A stretch of 64,000 bases of DNA from Oryzias latipes (GCF_002234675.1 NC_019862.2:31593134-31657133); one strand, 5' to 3'; counted from the stretch's first letter, positions 45,531 through 57,429 are shown. The notes: a model not told the origin generated them from the sequence alone. Translations and numbers: made by a program.

Positions 45531-46096
45531 ATTATTTTTTTCTTCTTTTTTTTTTACTTGTCCTGTCCAACAGCTAGGCAGGCAGATGAGAGCTGAGGGC
45601 CTCTTGTGTTGGACATATTTTACTTTAACAAGAGGGGTTATGAATCTTCTGACAAACCAGAGGTATGTCTGAATAAACCCCTTTTGTAATTGAGGCCAAA
45701 CTTTATTCATTTCAACCATGTTTGAAAATTTCTGGTGTTGGACCGGACGGAAAAGGAAAGAAGGGAAGAAGAGAGGGATGTTAGAGAGAGGGGGGTGGTG
45801 ATAGTGAGAGGGGGGGTAAGACCATGAAGCAGCATAGAGCAGACAGATTTACTGGTTGTTTATCATTACGGTAAGGTTAAAATGTAGTACAAAAAGGGCG
45901 GAGCCTGTCCACACTCACACTGAAATGTTATCAACATACCTGCTAGCTGCAAAAATTTCCACATGTCAACATGTACACAAAACAGTGTTCACACACGCAT
46001 ACCTATGCCTTAAAACCAACTAGTGTGAAATCTTTCATTCATTCAATCATGCAAACTATTAGTGCAAAGGTGAGCTAACACCTGTGCTCAGGTGAG
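45531..46096 (-). mobile_element. 5'-truncated GCR copy inserted antisense in copy B
   Basis: 566 bp containing only the GCR 3' part, with its poly(A) seen as a T run (45545-45555). The duplication TGTATTGTTTATATGTT (45514-45530) is repeated with one mismatch at 46097-46113. 5' truncation, poly(A) and a 17-bp target duplication are the signature of target-primed reverse transcription. Confidence 0.9.
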
Positions 46097-46552
46097 TGTA
46101 TTGTTTACATGTTGACATGGGGACATTTTTGCAGCTAACAGGGGTGTTTATGATATTTGCGTGTGTGTGTGGACAGGCCCCGCCCCTTTGAGATTTGTAT
46201 TCTATCTGTACCTTACCGTAATGATAAACATCCAGTAACTTGTTGCCTTATGCCTCTTTATGGTCTTACCCCCTCCCCCCTCCTACGATCACCTTCCTAC
46301 CCCCCCCCCTCTCTCTAACGTCTCTCTTCTTCCCTCCTTTCCTTTTCCATCCGGTCCAACACCAAAGATTCTCAAATATGATTAAAATGAAAAAAGTTTG
46401 GCCTCGATTCCAAAAGGGGTTTATTCAGTCATACCTTTGTTTTGTATGAAGATTAATAACCCCTCTTGTTAAATTAAAATATGTCCAACACAAGAGTCCT
46501 TCAGCTCTCATCTGTCTGCCCAGCTGTTGGACAGGACAAGTTAAAAAAAAAA
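46097..46552 (+). mobile_element. GCR retroposon copy B, 3' part with poly(A)
   Basis: Resumes in the GCR 3' region (GACATTTTTGCAGCTAACAG) and ends GGACAGGACAAGTT followed by A10. Confidence 0.85.
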
Positions 46553-47214
46553 GAATAAGAATTGAAGAAGAAGAAGAAAAAATGAAGAAGAATTGCGCAT
46601 TTTGGTTATTTCTTTAAAAAAATCCTAACTCGCCACAGGAATGGACTAGAAACCTGCTTTCTTTTTTAAACATGCTTATGATTATGCTCTTCATGGGTAA
46701 ACCACCTGGCGGGCCGGATGCTTGACACCCCTGAGCTAAAGCATAGAATAGAGCAGCATAGATGCAGATACATGTCACTCTCTCTCTATCTAACAATGTT
46801 TCATGAAGTTGTCCTTAAAGTCCCTTTCCAAATATCTTGATCTTATATCAATACCTTTCAAATATATTTTGATCTGTAGTAAAAGCGTTACCAGTGGTGT
46901 TTTAATTATGGTGTTGCCATTTTTAGCCAAAATATTTTAAAAAGTGGAATTCTTTAGAAAGCAGGAGTTCTTTAGAAATTCAAGTCTGAGTTGTGAAAGG
47001 GACTGTGTCCCAAAGTAGCCCCTGCTTCCCCTCACCCATAATGCTCTCTGTTTATGCCCTCTCTCACTAGCTTACAGACCCTCAATCTAACATTACCAGT
47101 GCAACCAAAATGGTGAGCAATCCAGTTTTGAGCCACATTCCAGCGCAGATGAGGAAAACAAAGAAACACATGGATGTATTTGTATGCAAGTGGATGCATC
47201 AGAATGGAGCAGAG
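46553..47214. other. Non-coding interval with a hAT-like end
   Basis: No gene. GGCGGGCCGGATGCTTGACA then CCCCTG near 46700-46732 is a hAT terminus. The rest is AT-rich with no recognised repeat. Confidence 0.45.
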
Positions 47215-48680
47215 CAGAATGGAGTGGGCCCCCCCTCTTTCGGTTTTATTTGCACCTTAGACATGTAGGGTCCTTGGTAGGGGGGGTGCTTGGACATCAC
47301 TGCAAGCAAGCAGCAGATGTCCTCCTGGCACCCTACCCGCCAATTTTAACCGCACCTTAGACATTTAGGGCCCCTTGGTGTGGAGGGTGAGGGGACATCA
47401 CTGTGAGTAATCAGGAGATGTCCCCTTGGTGCCCTACTCGCCAATTTTAACTGCACCCCCATTAGTACACACACCCCTCCCTCTTCAATATATACATTCC
47501 AACATAAACACACACACATGCACACACACACTCTCTCAAACACACATACACGCACACACATTTTGCAAGGTAGGTGGGACCTGGGTCCATCTGTCCCCTA
47601 CCCCTTCCCTGGTGGGGGGTGCGGGCCCCTTGGCGATGGCGGCCGTGTCCCTTGGGTGCCGGCTCCCTGGGCCCGGCGGTGCTCTCTCCGCACGGTGGGG
47701 GGGTTCATATTACACCTGAGCCGGGGGTGTTCGTGTCTCTGGGGGGTGGGTCCTGGTCCTTGCCCCTGAGCGCTGGGCCCCGCCAAACTTCCAACACGGC
47801 CGAGCCTGGTCGGGCCATATTTATAACACCCCTTGTGGGCCACCCTTTTTTCCCCGGGGTTCCCCCCTCCTGGGCGGGGGCGGCGGGCCCCTGCCTTGCT
47901 CCTACCTGGACCAACCGGGTGGGTGGCCGACTGGAGTGCGGAGCGGGTCTCCCTTGGGGGGTCCTGGCTCGTACCTGGGGTTGGGGCGGGGGGATGCCCG
48001 GAACTCCTGGGTGGTGGTGGGGGGTTCGTCTGGGGCTGTGGGCGTCCTTCTCCGGTGGGGCCCTGCGTTGGGCTCTTCCGGCACGGCGGGGGGGCTGCTT
48101 TCCTGGCTGGGCTGGGGCGGCGCTCTCTTTGCCTCCGCGCCTCCCTGCTCTCTGGCTCTGGGGGCCTCGCGGCGGTCCTGCTGGCCCTGGCCTGGGTGGC
48201 GGTCTTTGTCGCCCGGGGGGCGGTTGTTCCCTGCCTGTTCCCGTGTGGCGTTGGGGGAATTACAGCTCTCGCTGCTGCTGCGGCGGGGGTCTGGGTGTGG
48301 GGGTGGCTGGGCGCTCCTCCTCCTTCTTTTCACATTCCACCATCCATTTTAAAAGAACATAAACACTCACCTGAGCACAGGTGTTAGCTCACCTTTGCTC
48401 TTATAGTTTGCATGATTGAATGAATGGAAGATTTCACACTAGTTGGTTTAAAGGAGTAGGTATGCGTTCGTGAACACTATCTGTTTTGTGTACATGTTGA
48501 CATGTGAACATTTTTTGCAGCTAGCAGGTGTGTGGATAATATTTGAGTGTGTGTGAACAGGCCCCGCCCTTTTTGTACTACATTTGAACCGTACCGTAAT
48601 GATAAACAACCAGTAAACCTGTCTGCTCTATGCTGCTTCATGGTCTAACCCCCCCCCCCCCCCCTCTCACTATCACCCAT
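47215..48680 (+). mobile_element. GCR retroposon copy F
   Basis: The longest uninterrupted sense stretch of GCR in the window: TCGGTTTTATTTGCACC, two CCGCCAATTTTAAC blocks (about 47337 and 47440), a CA-rich block (47500-47560), GGGCCCCTTGGCG, CCGAGCCTGGTCGGGCC, the GC-rich block, TTCCACCATCCATTTT, and TAACCC with a C16 run (48649-48664). The 3' tail is missing: the sequence passes into Gypsy pol at about 48681. Confidence 0.8.
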
Positions 48681-50881
48681 TAAACCTGAACCATCCAAGA
48701 TCGAGGCGGTCACCAACTGGGAGGTTCCTGGTACACGCAAGAAACTCCAACAATTCCTGGGATTCGCAAATTTCTATAGACGTTTCATTCGTAACTACAG
48801 TAGCATCGCTTCGCCTCTCACCCAACTCACTTCCGTCAACAAACCCTATGTTTGGACTCCTGCCGCTAACCAAGCCTTCACCAAACTAAAAGAACTTTTC
48901 GTCTCGGCTCCCATACTCATCCAACCTGATGTGCATAAACAATTCATAGTCGAGGTCGACGCCTCTGACTCCGGCGTGGGTGCCGTTCTCTCCCAACGTG
49001 AGGATCATTCCAGCAAACTTAAGCCCTGTGCCTTTTTTTCCCGTAAGCTCTCTCCCGCCGAGCGGAATTATGATGTCGGGAATCGGGAACTTCTGGCTAT
49101 CAAGCTGGCGCTTGAGGAATGGAGGCATTGGCTGGAGGGGGCAGAATTACCATTTATCGTCTGGACGGACCATAAAAACTTGGCTTATCTCCGATCTGCT
49201 AAGCGCCTCAACTCCCGTCAGGCCCGCTGGTGCCTTTTTTTTGATCGATTCAATTTTACCATCTCCTACCACCCAGGCATCCGCAATATAAAACCTGACG
49301 CTCTTTCCAGGAAATACACTTCCGACGAGTTCTCGACTGATTCACCCATCCTCCCCTCCACCTGTTTCGTGGGGAACCTCACATGGGACGTCGAGACCAA
49401 GGTCCAGCAGGCCCAAGGTGAGAAACCTGACCATGTCGTTTGTCCGCCAGGAACCCTGTTTGTCCCCACGTCTCTCAGGACTGATGTACTCAACTGGGGA
49501 CACGCCTCTCGTATTGCCTGCCATGGAGGGGTCCACAGAACAGCGAACCTTCTCAAAAGACGCTTCTTTTGGCCCTCCATGTTGAAAGACGTCCGCAAAT
49601 ACGTGGCTGCTTGCACCACCTGCGCCCGCTCAAAGACCTCTAATTCACCCCCTGCTGGTCATCTGCTACCTCTTCTCACCCCCAGTCGTCCCTGGTCCCA
49701 CATCGCGGTGGACTTCGTTACTGGTCTACCTCCATCTCAAGGAAATTACTGTCATCTTTACTGTTATTGACCGTTTCACTAAAGCTGTTCTATTTGTCCC
49801 CCTTCCTCAGTTGCCCACCGCCTCAGAAACTGCCGACATCCTGGTCAATCAGGTATTCCGCCATCATGGCATACCCACGGACATTGTCTCCGACAGGGGT
49901 CCACAATTCATCTCTCAAGTGTGGAAGACATTTTGCTCTGCCCTCGGAGCCACCACCAGTCTCACGTCTGGACACCACCCACAATCCAATGGGCAGGCAG
50001 AAAGAGCTAACCAGGAGCTGGAGGCTGCCCTTAGGTGTCTGGCTGCCCAGAACAGTGAAGACTGGTCCAAGTATCTAATTTGGGTGGAGTACGCTCACAA
50101 CACGCACCCCTCCACAGCTACGGGACTGTCTCCCTTTGAGGCTTCCTTAGGGTACTCACCACCTCTGTTTCCGTCTCAGGAACTGGATCTGGCAGTGCCC
50201 TCGGTCCAACTCCATCTCCAGCGGTGCCAGAGCATTTGGCGCCAGACCAGGGCTGCTCTCCTCCGCACCAAGGAAAGCAACTGCCAGATCGCCAATCGCC
50301 ACAGGGTGGTGGGACCCAACTACCGGCCTGGACAGAAGGTGTGGCTGTCTTCCCAGACCATTCCTATTCAGGCTACGTCCCGCAAGCTGGCCTCACGCTA
50401 TATTGGTCCCTACGTCATTGACCGGATCATCAACCCCTCATGTGTCCGTTTACGCCTACCAGCGGCACTCAAGGTTCACCCCTCCTTCCATATTTCCCAA
50501 ATTAAGCCTGTCCATGAAAGCCCTTTGTGCCCTCCGTCCACCTCCCCACCGCCCGCCCGGGTCATCGACGGTGCCCCTGCTTTCACTGCTAGTCGGGTGC
50601 TGGACGTCCGTCGCCGTGGTCGTGGGCTGCAGTTCCTGGTGGACTGGGAGGGGTACGGTCCGGAGGAACGCTCTTGGATCTCCCGTTCCCTTATCCTGGA
50701 CCGTACCCTCATCGATGACTTTTACCGTGCCCACCCGGATCGGCGTCCTGGACCGCCAGGTGGCGGTCGTTGGGGGGGGGGGTACTGTCATGGTGCCTCT
50801 GATAGACTCCTCCCCCTTCTCTCTGCACTCTCCGGACCTGACCAGCTGTCTTCACTCATCTCATCAGCCACCGCTTCTTAA
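48681..50881 (+). pseudogene. Ty3/Gypsy pol: RT end, RNase H, integrase, chromodomain
   Basis: Begins inside the RT thumb ([19 protein letters not shown]). Then come RNase H ([35 protein letters not shown]), the integrase HHCC finger (ACHGGVHRT with CTTCARSK), and integrase core blocks ([11 protein letters not shown]; after a one-base frame break near 49750, [11 protein letters not shown] and [16 protein letters not shown]). The end is a chromodomain ([29 protein letters not shown]). The chromodomain and order fit chromoviruses. The 5' half is absent. Confidence 0.9.
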
Positions 50882-51301
50882 GGAGTTCCACCACCATTAG
50901 TCGACGCCAGTTCGTTGTCCCTCAACGGTGCTTATGTCTGGTCAAGTTTATGCTCTCGTTCTTAGTGTCTGTGCTATCGCTAATTCTCCCTCGCCTCGCC
51001 TACAGGATACCCGTCCTCGGGTTCTTACCTGGTGTCCTTGGTCAGCCTTGGTCCTACGTCCGACCGCCGTCCTCCGTCCTCCTGCTCTTGAAGTTCCTGT
51101 CTCATCGCTCTGGATCTGTCACCTGCCTTATCCCTCCAGCCGCGCCGTACCTTCAAGCCGAAGACTCAAGCTCAGGCCTCGGACTCTCTCCAGCAAAGCC
51201 TCCAACTATCAAATCTATTAAATCTCTCTTACTTACCTCTCGCCTCCTCAGTTCTTCCGGGTTCCAGCATCTGGGTCAGTCACGCTAAACGAATCATGAC
51301 A
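50786..51301 (+). repeat. Ty3/Gypsy 3' LTR
   Basis: 516 bp beginning TGTCATGGTGCC and ending AATCATGACA, preceded by the purine tract TGGGGGGGGGGGTA (50771-50784). The pol frame overlaps its first 95 bases. No 5' LTR partner is present, so the target duplication cannot be tested. Confidence 0.85.
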
Positions 51302-51558
51302 CGTCCCCTAAAATTGACTTTAGGGATCCACCATTCAGGGTGGAACTAGGACCCCCCCCCCCCCCCCCCCCCCCCCCCCTTACTGAGAGGCCACACCCCT
51401 CCTGACATACCTGCCATCAGTCCGTCTCACGCTCTTCTGATCCTGGTGTTACATTCCTCACCTGAGCCACAGTCTTCCTTTTCTCCCCCAGGATGAAATC
51501 AAATGGAGGGGTGAGGTAGAATATTCCATTTGATGCTTTTTTAAAGTCAGCATCTTTA
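51302..51558. other. Short non-coding interval with C28 run
   Basis: Contains C28 (51352-51379). CTTCCTTTTCTCCCCCAG at about 51473-51490 looks like a 3' splice site, but the frame after it is short. The right end holds the left part of a repeat unit (ATTCCATTTGATGC to TCTTTA) shared with 58096-58140. Confidence 0.5.
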
Positions 51559-52089
51559 TATGGAGTTAATTCAGTCTCAATAATCAGAAATGCACACAAC
51601 CGGTTTTACAAATGCACACGCTCCGATTCACAAATGTCATTTTATGCAAACGTGAAAAATAAATTCGGAAATACACACCCTGTGTTTCACAAACACACAG
51701 ATTGTGTTTCACAAATGCACACTAAATGTTTTACAAATGCACAATAAGTGTTTCTCACAAATGTGCACACTGTGTTTCACAAAAAACATTTTAGAAATTC
51801 ACAATAAATGTATCAGAAATACACAGTAGGTGCTTCACATACATGATTTTTAGGTACACATGTGATGTGAACTCACAGATCATTCGAACTGCAGAATGTG
51901 CATTCAAAATCCCGTTCTCGTTTGTGAATCTCCCCGTGTGTGTGAGAGATTTTTCTACGGTGAATATTGTGACTCATCTGACGGAGCTGGTCGACTAATC
52001 TCACCATTGGTTTGTGAATCTGTCAATCAAACTCATCGGCAAAGCAGGCGGGTTCGCTTTTAGCCAATCGTATGGCCCCTTACACTTTC
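51559..52089. repeat. Left long terminal inverted repeat with subterminal motifs
   Basis: Inverted complement of 57430-57958. Between 51590 and 51830 the motif TTCACAAATGCACA, with variants, recurs roughly every 25-35 bp, more than ten times, alternating with TGTGTTTCACAAA. Such arrays often bind transposase. Confidence 0.85.
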
Positions 52090-52168
52090 TCTACGCTTTC
52101 TGCGGGTGGCAAAAGCCCCGCCCATATTTGATTCTGTACTAGTCGGTCGTTAGCGTGTTAGCCTTAGC

Positions 52169-52335
52169 ATGGCTTGTCGGTTTATTGCCTTCGGTTGTCA
52201 AAAATTACTGGCTTGTGCAACTTTTCAGTGGACCTGGAAGCAAGGCAACAGTGGTTGAATGCAGTTGACATTGAATCCATCGAACTCTGTACTGGTCATG
52301 AGATTTAAAATGAATGTTTCACTCGGGATTGTTTG
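52169..52335 (+). pseudogene. Degenerate THAP-domain-like exon
   Basis: ATG at 52169 opens MACRFIAFGCQK. After a frame break near 52222, VDLEARQQWLNAVDIESIEL continues into CTGHE and then NECFTRDC. The order Cys..Cys, Phe, Trp, C-x2-H, F resembles a THAP zinc finger, found in several transposases. Frameshifts and the missing AVPTxF motif make this uncertain. Confidence 0.35.
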
Positions 52336-52794
52336 TACGTTATTCTCTTAGCTTTCATGCTAGCGTCATTTCAACACTCAGACACGGTTTTGATCATATG
52401 AAGGTGGAGGAGAAAAATCTTCAACTTCCACAGTAGGTTCTGTGGAGAAACTGGCATCACTTTGCTCCGTACCACGCAGTGGGACTACATTACCTCAAGT
52501 TCATCTCACTGTCAATCACAGACGCCCAATATACACCTCCCCTGCTCAGCCCGAAGTCACTTTGCTTGACCTTAATTTTTTTAATAACTCAAATGTCATT
52601 GATTTTATATTGTAACCATATACATATACACCTCTTGGCCAGGTCACCCTTGCAAAAAAGATCCTCATCTCTCTGGGTTTTATAGCTGGTTAAATACTAA
52701 ACAACAAAAGATGGTCATAGAACAACAAAGTGCAAACATTCACCCTTTATTGCAGAGTAAAAGTGAAAACATGGACAGATTAAAACATCAAAAT

Positions 52795-53163
52795 TTAAGC
52801 AAATGTGGGATCTCTACTGATTTGAATTTTATTTAAACTGGAACTAATTTTCATAACATCCTTACATACAATGAAGTCCCTTGAACAATACAGCAGTATT
52901 GATTTGAACTTTGTCTTACTCCCCTCAGTCTCTCTTCTTCTGTATGTAATTATGTCGCCTAAATTAAGTTCTAAACACACTGGACAGTAAAGATGTAGGT
53001 CAACTCCCAAACGGTCTGAATTCCACAATGGATTGATGTCGTCTTGCAGTTCCAACATTTGTGGACCCAAAAGAGGACTGTCCCATACCAGGACATTGAT
53101 CCCAGGATGAGGTTCAGTCATGGATCCACTCTCCTCCCATTCAATCTCTGGAACCAGCATACC
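52795..53163 (-). CDS. Transposase gene, C-terminal exon
   Basis: Minus-strand exon after acceptor CAG/G at 53163. It contains LVPEIEWEESGSMTEPHPGI, PLLGPQMLELQDDINPL and SDRLGVDLHLYCPVCLEL, a C-terminal region seen in fish integrase-core proteins, and ends at a stop at 52795. Confidence 0.55.
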   Translation of the reverse strand, partial: GMLVPEIEWEESGSMTEPHPGINVLVWDSPLLGPQMLELQDDINPLWNSDRLGVDLHLYCPVCLELNLGDIITYRRRETEGSKTKFKSILLYCSRDFIVCKDVMKISSSLNKIQISRDPTFA

Positions 53164-53585
53164 CTGACAAAAAAAAAGATACTGTTTATGAACAGCACTG
53201 TTTTTTTGTGTTTTAGATTATGTAGGAACAGTGACCGACTAATAATAACTTATATTGTTGCTGGCAGGCAGACCTCATATCTCCATAACTGTTTATAATT
53301 TTCAAATAAGTGAACCTTAACAAAGTAGTGACATTAGTACATCTGATGGCTCATAATGCCATGCATTGTGATGCATTTTGAACTTGCAGATGTGCTATTC
53401 TTCCTACAAACAAACAATTTAGGGAAATTGTTTGCACCACACAACAATAATCCTTTTCATTCATTATCGATGAAAATTCACTGTAGTCATTATGATTTCA
53501 TGATACTCTTCTTGATACTTTCCACTTTAGTCAAACTGCACACAAATCAGTTGTCCAGTACAGTGAGATTAAATAAAGCATTTAC

Positions 53586-53849
53586 CCGGGGATCAGAAAC
53601 AGGGTTCTGGGTCAAGCCCAACTGCCACAGCTGATTTGGTGTCATGCTTTGCTCCGTCCTGATTGGATGGCTGTCCCACGCGTCACTAAAGACATCCAAA
53701 CTGGCCTGAATGCGTGGTAGAAAAATGTAATGGCAGCAGAATACGTGATGTGACTGATATTGAGCAAGTCTTGGTCCTCAGGAGAGTGCAGGATGTTGTA
53801 ATATAAACCAGTAACACTCACGAAGACATCACACCAGAGGAGCTCAATC
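53586..53849 (-). CDS. Transposase gene, exon with catalytic Glu
   Basis: Bounded by acceptor TACAG/GATTGAG (53849) and donor CCCCGG/GTAAAT (53586). It opens IELLWCDVFVSVTGLYYNIL, with the E of the integrase triad in R-I-E-x-L-W, and later reads EQSMTPNQLWQLGLTQNP, typical of the end of an integrase core. A frame break in between (near 53710) suggests decay. Confidence 0.65.
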
Positions 53850-53924
53850 CTGTATTTGGAAAAAAGCAAAAAGAAATATTATATTGTCAGATTTATTTTT
53901 AATACATCATTCACTTTTATGTAT

Positions 53925-55355
53925 CAGGGCTCCAGACTAACTTTTTTCACTAGGAGCATAGTGGCCCCTAACTGAAAATTTTAGGGGCACAAACAGAAAA
54001 TTTAGGGGCGCATACCGTAAATCAACATTCTAACCAAATCTACTAATTTCCACTGTATTACAAATAAATACTTTAATAATAGATGCAGAAATTACAATGT
54101 GCTGTTTCTAATTCAGTGTCACATTTTATTCTGCACTTTTGAAGATGCAACAACAGGTAAACTGACATCACCATCGCTGTCACGACAGTACAACTAAGTA
54201 AAAATAGTAAAAAAAATACCATACATTTAGAATAAAAAAAAGTTTTTAGTAACAAGTGATTACCGTAGTAACCTTTCGTAATTTCACAGTTTCAAACAAT
54301 ACTTAAATGTATGTAAATATTAGAGGATGGAAATTCATGTTGGTGACACCAAATAGGTTCAGCCAAGATGCACAATAAGCGTGTTTGAGATCACCCAGAT
54401 GGACGCAACACTGCACAGATCACCTGGTGTGTGACGTATATTTTTGTTTTTGCTCCAACATCACCTGTCAATCAAAACAAAAATATCACGAGAAAGGGGT
54501 GAGAGCAAGACACGAATCAGAGCGAACGCAGCTGGAAATTTAGTATTGAACTGACTAAAAGCTGCCCTACAGACTAAAAAACAATGCATTATGGGACATG
54601 CGTCCTGATGGGTTTTTTTGTAGTTCACTGATCAATTAAAATAATTTAAAATACCAACTGATTAAAAAAAGGCTACATCCATTACAAAACATTAAAATAA
54701 TTATAAAACATGTAATATCACAGCTCATACTTAGGGGGAGAGGCATATTAAAACGAAATTGAATGTTAAGGACAACTCCTAATTCCTGGTCTCTTTCAGT
54801 CTCGCTGCAGCTTCGATTTCATGCGAGTTGAGACCCCTGCTGTACACTCTGTCACTGGTACACTAGCTGCAGGTCGGAAGAACGAATCAATAGTTCGCTT
54901 GCTCATAGCTCAGACGCACATATCAGGTTGTGATGATATTTGTCTCCGTTTCCTTCCCACGGATGTTTACGCGCGCTCGATTATCTCTAGGCCCCGCCCC
55001 TCCACATATTTTAGCCACTTGCAGTGACTTTCCCTATTCTTCTCACACGCATTGGCCGCCTCAGGCATCACTCAATGAAACGCGAGTGTGTGCTCGTGTG
55101 TGCTCCAGTCTCATGAGTATTCGCGCGAGTGTGTGTGTCTGCCTGCGTGCGTGTGCGCTCGCGTCTCATTGATGATTTCCTCTCTCATTTCATCGATCAT
55201 TGACGTGCTCCTTTCATGTTTAATGTATAAAAAATACGGAGGGTGGAGGAGGCAAATTTACTGGTAGCACATGTGCGACTGGGTGTAAAATTCAGTTGCA
55301 CACTCTCAAATTTTGGTCGCAAAATGCGACCAAATGGACGCAGTCTGGAGCCCTG
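53925..55355. mobile_element. DNA transposon in a transposase intron
   Basis: Termini CAGGGCTCCAGACT (53925) and AGTCTGGAGCCCTG (ending 55355) are perfect inverted repeats. TGTAT is on both sides (53920-53924 and 55356-55360); an 8-bp hAT duplication is not evident. It has terminal GGGGCAC/GCGACCAAA motifs and a hAT-like GAGACCCCTG end at about 54831-54840. A partial copy lies at 4777-5240. Confidence 0.75.
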
Positions 55356-55393
55356 TGTATATATTAAAGCTTCTAAAACTAGGTTCAACTCAC

Positions 55394-55505
55394 CGTTGAT
55401 TGTGTGTACACTTTTCCCACAATGAAGCCGTTTGTGTCAGTTGTACGTACTGTGAGCATCAACTCGGCTATGCCCACATTTTCTCCTCCGTGATCTCCTC
55501 TCACC
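55394..55505 (-). CDS. Transposase gene, exon with VRGDHGGEN motif
   Basis: Bounded by acceptor TCAG/G (55505) and donor CAACG/GTGAGT (55394). It encodes RVRGDHGGENVGIAELML, the second-Asp block of the integrase core, then NGFIVGK. Near its 3' end a small indel changes the expected S-V-H-N-Q-R to another frame, so the copy may be defective. Confidence 0.7.
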
Positions 55506-55850
55506 CTGACAATAACATGAAAATCATGTCTCAAACACATAATTACAAATGCATCGCCAATACGGTACACATCAGTTTAAAATGTAATGTTCTTATGTAT
55601 GATGCCAATAAGTAGAATTTCTAGGTTAAAAAAATTGCAGGAGTGGGTTACATGTATCACTGGGGGAAAAAATGAGGTGAGAGAGACTGTTAAGGGGGGG
55701 TAAAATGTTATTCATGAGGGGAAAGTTTTAGAGTTGCCTTTGTTTATGGAGAGGAGTCTAAAAAAAGTAATTTTATTTTTGTACAAATAACCAAGTACTT
55801 ATACTGCCTGATATGTGAATAAAATATTTCTTTATGAATAACATGAATAC

Positions 55851-55944
55851 CTCAGAGGTAAGCCATAAACGTTCACAGCGTCACTGAAGAAGGCCAAGTG
55901 GGTGTCTGCACAGTTGTTGTCTGCTATCTTCTCAGGTACAAGAT
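55851..55944 (-). CDS. Transposase gene, integrase-core exon
   Basis: Acceptor CATAG/A (55944) and donor CTGAG/GTATTC (55851). It encodes EKIADNNCADTHLAFFSDAV and NVYGLPLR, which immediately precede the VRGDHGGEN block of the next exon. The phases agree (2+1). Confidence 0.65.
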
Positions 55945-56039
55945 CTATGGAATACAAGTACAAATACTTTCAACTGACAGATGTTTACGGCGGCAAAAAT
56001 GCTAAATTCCCAATTGACAGGTAAAACAGTAATACAATA

Positions 56040-56330
56040 GGATGATAAAATATGAAATAGAATAGAATAGAAGGGTATTTAATAATCCCTGAGGAAATTT
56101 TTTTTAAATGGCCATCTTAAAAAAACACATAAGTGTTTATGTGTTTTTACATGCATTACAAATAGAAATATCACAAAATAAAAAGATTGATAAAAAAAAG
56201 GTAAATAATTGGAAAATCAGTGGGTAAAATTAAAAGAAATTACTTGTAAGATGCCCTGCCAGAGAGTTGTATTGCCTGATGGCACGAGGAACAAAAGATT
56301 GTCACGCTGTCACGCTTCAGTAATTCCTAG
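56040..56330 (-). mobile_element. LINE 3' fragment in the transposon
   Basis: On the minus strand SFVPRAIRQYNSL lies near 56270, followed by a 3' UTR and a TTCTA tail (plus-strand AGAATAGAATAGAA at about 56056). Rex1-like. Confidence 0.5.
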
Positions 56331-57324
56331 AGAATAAATAAAAACACAACAAACATGGATTAGATAATCTAGCTGTCTGATTTTAAATTACATAATTTTC
56401 AAATATATGAAAGGGGAATTTTTTAAAACACTCTTGCTATGATTACTTGAGCTTGTAGTAAAGAACACCTTTAAAAAAAATCAGAGACAAGACACTGATC
56501 ACAGGAAGCCTGTGTGTAATACTTACAGTAACTTCTACTCAAATCACTGTTGACAGCTGATTTCTCCCATCCACCCTTTCTGTGACTACTTATCGACTAC
56601 AAAACAGCCTAAAAACATAATGTTTGGGATTCTTGTCATTACGTCATTGGAAGTAAAGATACGGGGAATTTAGTGGCTGTCACTCTGACACAATCTCACA
56701 GGGCTGGTCATCACAATGAATACGGGTTCTAACGTTAGAAACTTAATGAGGCTTCTTTCATTCAACAGTGGATTCATGTCTGTTATATTTAAAAAATGCC
56801 GTTTTCATGAATGTCATATGAATTAACTTTGTTGCACAGTCCACCCCGTCTTAAAGTCTGGGTTGTGAAAATGCTGTGTCTAACTTTAACCCGGATCGCA
56901 TTTACATAAGGCAGCACACGGAACAACTAGCTAGTTAGCATAGCATAGCATCAGTGTTTAAACAAATCGCCGTCTCCAAATCAATACTTTTTATTAAACT
57001 TTCTTTGCTGCTGTAAATCCGGCATGTTTTCCCCTTAGTTCCTTATGAATCATGTTAAGAACCTACAGATCATTGGCTATAGACGCTAGCTTGAACCGAC
57101 ACCGGCTTGAACTTCACTCACACTCACAGGCAGCCACAACTTGCACAGGCTAAGCAAAACAAAGCTGAGCTAATTTGTGGTGGGGGTACTCTGCAAACGA
57201 CTCGGCTGCAGTGTTCATAAAGCATTCACACATGTCACTTGGCAAAGGAGAACGCTTCAACTTAGTATTCAATAACATTACAGGACGTACAACGAGGGAA
57301 TGATCAAATAAATGCATTACTTAC

Positions 57325-57363
57325 GGGCTGAGACTGATCCCGTTCAGAAGACCTCTCCGCCAT
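57325..57363 (-). CDS. Transposase gene, first exon
   Basis: Minus-strand ATG at 57363 reads MAERSSERDQSQP and meets a consensus donor, CAGCCC/GTAAGT. It lies just inside the right inverted repeat, as expected for the start of an element-encoded gene. Exons with the first catalytic Asp, expected between here and 55944, were not found. Confidence 0.5.
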
Positions 57364-57429
57364 GTTTGCCGCCCGCGTCCTCCCAACTGCTGTGCTGAAC
57401 AGCTCCCTCCCTCGTCACTTTGAAAGTGA

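Noticed and set aside
50786..50881. C-terminal extension of Gypsy pol as a functional domain
   Set aside because: This part of the frame lies inside the LTR and simply reads through to a stop.
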